Below are positions 57,291 through 64,000 of a DNA stretch of 64,000 nucleotides, in pieces (within the stretch, counting starts at the first letter, position 1; each line of letters starts with the position of its first letter). The position numbers and the translations under genes are program-made. Below the pieces are notes generated by a model. That model ran no database searches and was not told the DNA's origin. It saw only the letters and a list, made by a program, of their open reading frames with translations. Source of the stretch: Dendrolimus kikuchii (lineage: Eukaryota; Arthropoda; Insecta; Lepidoptera; Lasiocampidae); contig CM034397.1 of assembly GCA_019925095.2 (NCBI GenBank), positions 7,397,763 through 7,461,762 on the forward strand. The letters are read 5' to 3'.

Positions 57291-59364
57291 TGTCATATAC
57301 CTTAAGTATGTTTGTACATACTTAGCAGAAATGGCTGTTTTATGTAATAGTAAATTGTTAATGATTGTATAATAATGTTACCAGTGGAAGACGTTATTTG
57401 AAGAACGCAAGATCTGGTCAACATTGTATGTTTATGCTAATATGACTTTGGGTAAATGTAGTAATTTGGTAAATAAGGCTTACCGGACAAACTTTGTGTA
57501 AGGAGAAAGTTTGCAATGCTACCTATATCCAATAAGACCCCGGCGTGGTGTGTCCGTACGTCGGCACCCACCACTGTGACCAGCGCTGTGGATGGTAACA
57601 TATGACGTGATATAATAAGAGTCGTTATTGTTCGATAAGATGAAGAGCATCGGAGACTCGTCATAAAGATAAAATAACTTATTATGTTTGATGTTGCAGT
57701 ACTTACAATTATATTTGTGTATGAGTGTCTTAGAAGAAGGCACTTAGGCATAGGAAGAAGTTACACTTTCATGTAAATTTTCTTTGAACATATGGATGTA
57801 GGTAAGTATGCAACTGTCAATAATGAAAGATAGGTATTAGTAGGTATTTATAATGATTGATTAATGCATAATAAAGAAATATGAGATTGAAATTCTTTAT
57901 ATAATAAAATGATTTAATATACGATTATTATTATATATATATATAAAATTATACTAAGCCTATGACTTAATGTTGCAAAGTCATAACTATTTAAGACGGC
58001 ACTTCCTTGACGAGAAGCCCGTAAATAAAGAATGAATGAATTAAATTAATTATGTATTAAGTATAAGAATAATTGACAATGAATTTTAACCAATCCTGAT
58101 AGCCGCCGCTAGCTTAGGTCAGTTGAATTGATTTTGTGAAAACTAAAATTATTACGTTTACTATGCTGAACTACAAGAGTGGGGTTGGCACTGGAGCGTA
58201 CCTCTGACAGATGCAAGACTGGCAAGGCTGGGAGCGATGATCGGCATGAAACACCGTGTCGCTGCAACAAAGCGGCTGCCAAGCTGCTCTCGAGCTGCAC
58301 ACAGCTCGTCTGGTGTCTCCGAAAATACTTCCAACGCGCTCTGAAATTCACCATTATAGAAATATGAAATATCTTTTATGAATAAATCTGAACCGTGAAG
58401 TTGCTCGCATGACTTAGCAGCTGTAAGATGGGAAATGATTTGTATAAGCTTTGCTACAAAAGATGTCAATTAAAAAAAATTATATTACCCATTATAAGAG
58501 GCAAGTATGCTTAAAAGTTTCAAGAAAGAATAGGCAAGAAAGAAAGAAAGGATTAAATTAACTGTAGCAAAGTGAAATCAAAAAATAAATATTTGACAAT
58601 AATAAGTTAATGAAATAAGGTACACTGCTAATGAGCTCGGTGGATCGACGTAGCAACAATGCTAGCTAGACATATGTATACGATGAATGTTGTTTATAAC
58701 AACTCAAAGATTTGTAAGCGGCTATAAGAAAGAATGCATTGAACAAAATAAATAAGAAAATATGCAACAATGTAATTATCGTAAACTCAAGTTTGCGGCT
58801 ATGCGTATGTACAAGAGCATATAGCAAATTATGTAGGTATGTTACGAATTGATTGTTTACGAAAAATGTAATAAGAATTATATGAAATTTATATGCAAAA
58901 AAGGATTAAAATATGATTGAATTAAGGAATAATGACGTGAGATATGAATTTTTAAGGATTTTGGAAAGATCTCACTTAACTTTTGTGCCGTCCGACTCGA
59001 GTCACGTAGGCCCGGGAGTCCAAAGTCCAGGCGATGATCACTGCGCGTTCAACTCACAATACTTGTACGTTAAATGATGCTTTGATGAATGATTGAAGTT
59101 TCTATTGTGAAGATAAGATGCGAAGACTGATGAACTGAAGTCTGTAATCCGTAGAATGCTGAAGAGGAACTTTTTTCCCTGAAGTGCACCTTCGGTTAAG
59201 TACAGTTGTTCATCAATTATGACGCTCATGAAACTACAGTTTTAAATGTCACTCGCTTCGTTTTCCTCGCCGATGAATAATAAGCCCACAATCACGCATG
59301 GGATCGCGTGATGCGCGTCGTGTAGGTCACTGTAGGTCGTAGTTCTTCACGGTGAGATGGACCA

Positions 59365-59548
59365 TGTCTAGGCTCCTCCCTGGGTGGTATGGGTTCTTGT
59401 AGTAATCAGTGGACTGTTTGAATTATATATGAATTTATTAGCTGTATTAGTATGCGTAAGCGTCGCCGGACGGTGTAAGGCGGACTGGGCGTGTGTTGCA
59501 GTATTGGCGGCTCCCCTCCTAGCAGAGTAGAACCGTTAAGCTCCAACA
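59365..59548 (-). repeat. LTR of the element (5' LTR in minus orientation)
   Basis: 184 bases, flanked inside by the TGG-starting putative primer site. The middle segment holds CTAATAAATTC on the minus strand. Confidence 0.85.
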
Positions 59549-60166
59549 AAATTCATTTGGTTTATAATTCACTGACATTGACTACAGATAAAATAATATT
59601 GCCAGTAAACAAAAAATACTTCATGTTCTAGACGTTCAGGCCAGATTATACTAAAATCAAACTGCTTTTCTTCAATTCAAATGAAAAGTGATTTGTTCTC
59701 CTTCGCTGGAACCGTTTTTCTTTGACCACTTTCGCAGTTCAACAAGTTTTCTCTAGATTCTACAGAAGGGATATCCTTTGTATATTTCCTCTTAACCACC
59801 TCCAATTATGTACGCACTAGTTCACGGGTACACAGCTGCTCTTACGTAAGTGAATAAATCTAAATAAAGTTGTTAAGTACTATATATAAGTATATTAATG
59901 CGGTTGCCATTAGGTTTTTATTATTACAGGCTTTTTTTATGTGACTTGCAGTGTTTGTTAGTTAGTTTATTTAGGTCAAATCTTGTAAGCTGAATGAGAC
60001 CCAGTTACTTGAGATAGACTTTAAAAATTGCGTGTTTGTTCAGTGCTGACGAAAGTTCACGAAAAAAAAAACCATTTTTTTCTTTTAAAAAATTAAAAAA
60101 GCCTCCCTTTTTTCTTAATTCATCCTTTAATATTCTTTTATGTATCATGTATGTATATTGTGTATG
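59549..60166. other. AT-rich stretch, nothing recognised
   Basis: No assigned features apart from short A/T runs before the S1-rep copy. Confidence 0.4.
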
Positions 60167-60480
60167 TTTTTTTATTTATTGCAGGAGTTCAGCAGACAGA
60201 CAGACGGCCCACTTCATGGAATGCGGTTACCATCGCCTATGGACATTTGCAACACCAAAGGTGCTACAAATGCGCTGCTGCTCTCTTAAGGGAGACTGGA
60301 ACCTGGTCACTAATGCCGGAACACAACTCAAGGTTGTTATGGCGACATACCTTAGACCAGGGGTGGTAGCCATCCAGTCGGGCAAATAGCCTACCACCTG
60401 GCTGTGGGTTGTTTTGTCGCCTCTTACGACAGGCCGCCCGGCCGCAGGAAATTGTATTATTTCTCCGTTCCTGCACGGAT
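60167..60480 (-). mobile_element. S1-rep SINE-like element, full length
   Basis: TTTATTTATTGCAGGAGTTC to TCTCCGTTCCTGCACGGAT; close to the 51672-51992 copy. Confidence 0.88.
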
Positions 60481-60744
60481 GACGGATACACGTATGTTGT
60501 ATGTTTCAGCCATAACTTTTTTTGTTTCTGAACCGATTTTGATAATTCTTTTTGCGTTGAATTCAGAACAAGAAAGCAAAATACAGCAACCTTTATGTTT
60601 TACTTCGCACCAACTTCAAGATGTTGTAGAAAATATTTATTTTTTACTTTTCAATTAATCTTAAAGTTTCTTAAGGTATATTTTTTTTGATAGAAATTTT
60701 TATAAAGTTTCAAGTTGAATAATCTAATACATATAATCGAATAG

Positions 60745-60925
60745 GTACAATGCAAGAAAACTTAACTTATTTGTATTGTATTCTACTCATAGTCCCTCAA
60801 GACTATAAGTAGAATAGTGAGCCTAGATGTCTTCTATGGGTAAGGTGCCCGAAAGGCTGGGTACGTTTCCTCGCTGGATCGCCATACTGATCCGTTGAAT
60901 TAGAACCAACTCCTACTGGTATCAC
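60745..60925 (-). mobile_element. LINE 3' remnant (family L-QRGN), copy 4
   Basis: On the minus strand: GATCAGTATGGCGATCCAGC, GAGGAAACGTACCCAGCCTT, then TCTTGAGGGACTATGAGTAG-type end and TTGTATTC. It is the inverted partner of 61440-61600. Confidence 0.7.
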
Positions 60926-61294
60926 CGTGAAGATCCGATCAGCATTACATAAAATTTACTAGTCAAATGTTTAAGTATGGTTATTTTCTGTTCTGGAATT
61001 CACAAACATAATGAAATACATAAATCTAAGTTTAAATCCCATATTTTTAACAGTTACCCAAATGAAACCGTATAAAAGAGATAAATCAGTAGAATTGGTT
61101 TGCACACTACATACATATACGGCACAAAAACGACCTGTCATATGACTTGTTCGATTTTATTACTCGTGAAATACATAAACTACGATGAGACAGTAAAATG
61201 GGCTAACTGGATGTTAGGTTTTATTCACACAAATGTATACTAGGTTAACGATATTTAGTGTAATTGGGTATTGTTTTTATTTAAGCCTTTATGC

Positions 61295-61605
61295 AACTCT
61301 CAGTGAGAGTTATATATTTGTGCCGTTTCCTATCGAGACGCTTGGACTGTGGAGTCCTGAGGCAATGAGCCTCTGCCAAATTTTATCAAAGGACTCATTG
61401 GCTCTTCAGGTGATCAGAAGGTTGGTTCTTACCTCAGGCAACGGATCAGTATGCCGATCCAGCGAGGAAACGTAGCCAGCCTTCTGGGCACCATAACCAT
61501 AGGAGACGGTGATCTAGGCTCAGTATTCTAGTTTTAGTCTTGAGGGACTATGGGTAGAATACAATAGAAATACGTTAAGTTTTCTTTTATTGTATTCGAT
61601 TATTT
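61295..61605 (+). mobile_element. LINE ORF2 C-terminal and 3' end (family L-QRGN), copy 5
   Basis: YIFVPFPIETLGLWSPEAMS in frame, then a frame change to QVIRRLVLTSG-like and MPIQRGNVASLLGT pieces, then GGAGACGGTGATCTAGGCTC and TTGTATTCGATT. It is the most complete copy of this end in the window, but broken. Confidence 0.7.
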
Positions 61606-61749
61606 ATAAATTTCTTCATCGTACTAGCTTATAATTTATGTAAGCCTTCTACCCATATTTTTCAAAATATCTAATTGAATATATTTAGAAAAATTTACGA
61701 CATCTTTTGTGGACCCTAATTTTGCTATTATAATATCGTCAGGATGGTC

Positions 61750-61835
61750 GACCATTAGCGTCATAATTACTGCAATTTTCAGGCTTCATAATGACTGTTT
61801 TTGTATGAAAAACAGCCATTATGACGTCAATGGTC
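61750..61835. repeat. Hairpin with two competing arms
   Basis: GACCATTAGCGTCATAAT (61750-61767) and CATAATGACTGTTTTT (61787-61802) can both pair with the single right side (61808-61835); the ATTATG core is shared. Inner stem 16 bp with one mismatch, outer stem 16 of 18. Confidence 0.7.
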
Positions 61836-61924
61836 AAAGAAATCAACAAGAATGTGACAGTTATTATATCTTCTTAGATGACACAATTATAATACCCATA
61901 TACATATAATATGACATTAAAAAA

Positions 61925-62660
61925 TCCACATGTTGTGAAGTCATGTCTGATGTTCACCAACTCAGGATCAGGTTCCCAGGGAATTCAAGAGAAATCCTTG
62001 AAAATAGTTAACCGACTTTGTTACACAATATCTCCATCAATATTGGATAGATTTTAATTTTTCGTTTCTTTATTCATAAGGGTATACTCCCAAGGTTATA
62101 CTACCATGATCACTCAAGTTAGCGTCTGATTAGTAGATCCCAGGGAAATAGAGAATAAGCTTTGTTTAAGAACGCCGAGCGCCTACATTATTCGAAAAAA
62201 ACTTGAATGTTGTCAGTAATACAACTTCTACAAGCACATTTTTTTGTATAAATGTTACGCGATTTCTCTCCCAATTGTGGACCGATTACCAAATTGCTTT
62301 TATTATTCGAGAAAGTGTACTTCTGAGGTGGTCCCATAAGCACCAATTCTGAATCCAATCAGTAGTTCCTAAGGAATTCGAGAAAAACTCTCTGAAATTG
62401 TTAACTGACTTTTTTGTTACATGATATCTTCCTCAAATGTCAACGGATTTTCATTTTTTTTCTTTATTCGTAAGTATGTATGTGTACTCTCAAAGTGGTC
62501 CTCTAGTCAATCAATCAGAATCTGATGAGCGTATCGCAAGGAAATTGAGAGCCATCCTTGTTGACAAGTTCTACACCGAAGAGTGAGACATAACAAGCTT
62601 GTATATGCGTGCTAATAGTACAATTTCTACAGGCGCTTAATATATTATTTCTAAAGATAT
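61925..62660. repeat. Two diverged direct copies of a ~400-bp unit
   Basis: TCCCAGGGAATTCAAGAGAA / TCCTAAGGAATTCGAGAAAA, GTTAACCGACTTTGTTACAC / GTTAACTGACTTTTTTGTTA, and TACAACTTCTACAAGCAC / TACAATTTCTACAGGCGC recur in order about 400 bases apart. It is an old tandem duplication or a repeat with internal periodicity. Confidence 0.6.
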
Positions 62661-62869
62661 TCAAGTATTTGCGCAACTATAAAGTTTTTTTTAACAAAAA
62701 CAAGACTGACTTCAAACTGAAAAGCAAAAAATAAATATTCCTAACAATAAATAAAGACTTCTTTCTACAACATCTTGAAGTCGGCGCGCAGTAAAACATA
62801 AAAACTACCATATTTTTCAGTTGCTGTTTTTTATGTTCTACTCGGCACCAACTTCGAAATGTTGGAGAA

Positions 62870-63135
62870 AAAAAAAAATATATATATATATAATATCAGC
62901 CCATAAATGTCTCACTGCTGCGCTCGGACCTCCCATTATAGGGGAAACGGACAGTTTACTCTCGATGTGCAGGTTGCATCACGATGTTTACCTTCACCGT
63001 TGTTAGCACGTGGTAATTGTGACAATATGCACATCAGGTCAGAAAACTGTCTAAGTGGTGCATGCGTTCCTGCCAGGATCGAACCCGCGCCCTTTTAGTT
63101 TGGGACGCGTGCATTAGCCATTACGCTACCACGAC
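62870..63135 (-). mobile_element. tRNA-derived SINE, second family
   Basis: Minus strand: GTCGTGGTAGCGTAATGGCT (box A), GGGTTCGATCCTGGCAGG (box B), then a body with ACCACGTGCTAACAACGGTG and GACATTTATGGGCTGATATT, ending in a (TA)n and A-rich tail (62866-62893). Confidence 0.8.
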
Positions 63136-64000
63136 TTACTTACTGGAGAAAGAAGTCGGTTGAATATCGGTCGGTTTGGTTGGTTTTATTTCTTTCTTTT
63201 TATATTATTATTATATTTATAATATATTTTTTTGCTTTTTAGGGTGAAGTCAGTTTTGTTTTTGTAAAAAAACAATTACGTTATATTTTACTATATCTGG
63301 TCATAAGTTAAATATTTTTTGAATCAATCTATTATCAATATGTAACATCTTGGTGTCACTTACAGTGCCTTGATTTTGTACAAAAGGGAGGACTTCCTAA
63401 ACTCGTGGTAACACGTCGATATGTTTCTGAACTGTGTTTTCCTCGAAACTGTAATTGAAAAGGCCGTCAGCGATTCTGATTGGGGCTGACACCTCACTCC
63501 CGCTGACGCCAGCCCCATCGATCATGGCCTAACGACATTTTTCAACTGTCACCATCGAAATTACACCCTATTTAATATAAAAAAACTTTTTGTATCAGAT
63601 ACCGATTTATGTCAATAGAAATACCTCCGATTTAATGCATTTACTAAATCAGCAAGTATTGGTATAATATTGTTTTTTTTTGGTCGGAATTTAAACATAG
63701 ATTTCTGTATTTGGCTTTGTATTTTTTCTTGTTTTTCCTTTAATGGCCGGTTACTATATTTTACTTGTAATTTGTTTTAGTTAACTTATAATTTGACATA
63801 TACGCTCCATACAAGTAAAGTCAAAATTCAACTGATGGTAAAGAAAGTAAATGAATAGTAAGATGTAGGAACCGGTCATAAATTAACAAAATTGTAATAT
63901 TTTTTTTATATAATTATAAAAACAAATTAATGATAATGATAATAATAAAATGATTTATTTGCCTCAAAAATAAGTAACAATCTTAAATACAAATTGAAGA
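63136..64000. other. AT-rich stretch, nothing recognised
   Basis: It contains GAGAAAGAAGTCGGTTGAAT at 63143, a phrase of dispersed repeats also seen inverted at 62760-62800 and in direct form at 60590-60640. No gene signal. Confidence 0.35.

Larger units (their letters stand above)
55499..59548 (-). mobile_element. LTR retrotransposon without recognisable coding region, 4050 bp
   Basis: Two direct LTRs (55499-55725 and 59365-59548) start TGTCTAGGCTCC and end AGCTCCAACA on the plus strand, with AAAT on both outer sides (55495-55498, 59549-59552) as a 4-bp target duplication. On the minus strand the base run right after the 5' LTR is TGGTCCATCTCACC, a TGG start as in primer binding sites, so the element is read on the minus strand. 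The 3.6 kb interior has only short frames (longest about 100 codons); no gag, protease, reverse transcriptase or integrase motif was recognised. Non-autonomous (TRIM/LARD-like) or internally rearranged. Confidence 0.82.

Noticed and set aside
57437..58469. Minus ORFs of about 100 codons inside the LTR element as gag or env
   Set aside because: No zinc knuckle, protease, transmembrane or other motif that would support such a call.
63050..63135. tRNA gene on the minus strand
   Set aside because: tRNA-like head of a second SINE family, followed by a SINE body and a simple-repeat tail.

Overview
The window is AT-rich, intron-containing nuclear DNA of an insect, most likely a moth or butterfly. 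The evidence is one spliced S1-family gene with canonical GT/AG introns, a cecropia-type mariner, many short Helitron-like elements (A|TC...CTAG|T ends), tRNA-derived SINEs, RTE-like and other LINE 3' ends, and no bacterial gene arrangement. Species cannot be told from the sequence. No rRNA, functional tRNA, CRISPR array or operon was seen.

The one convincing host gene runs left to right from 8653 to 19996. Ten exons with GT/AG boundaries keep a single reading frame across all nine introns and give a 386-residue product. It is a chymotrypsin-fold serine protease homologue (SPH). The catalytic His and Asp positions are kept, but the nucleophile Ser is Ala and the IVGG activation segment is absent. 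Two phase-0 exons place an 86-residue, highly charged segment where a normal S1 domain has its autolysis loop. Its introns hold a Helitron-like element, LINE 3' ends and several SINE-like copies, some within 30-50 bases of splice acceptors.

Left of the gene (1-8650) are a foldback element with an asymmetric 26-bp tandem array (2591-2993), decayed LINE and Helitron pieces, and a GC-rich inverted-repeat element (8240-8493) just upstream of the start codon. Right of the gene, 20000-23800 is Helitron territory. A complete minus-strand element (21509-23725) has grown an uninterrupted array of about 172 copies of a 9-bp unit, which is open in all six frames and imitates two 530-540-residue ORFs. 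From 24300 to 48200 come repeats, a dead mariner (30629-31907), a 318-bp MITE with 24-bp terminal repeats (42826-43143), LINE remnants, a probable solo LTR (47920-48197) and a few exon-like segments of unknown origin (27552-27663, 32705-33030, 33256-33520 minus).

The last quarter (48200-64000) is almost all mobile DNA. It includes a SINE nested in another repeat with a 7-bp target duplication (50323-50586), a 4-kb LTR element with no recognisable coding capacity and a 4-bp target duplication (55499-59548), and more LINE and SINE ends. One SINE-like family, called S1-rep here, occurs nine times in both orientations and is the commonest repeat of the window. Apart from the SPH gene, the long ORFs are satellite, transposon or chance.
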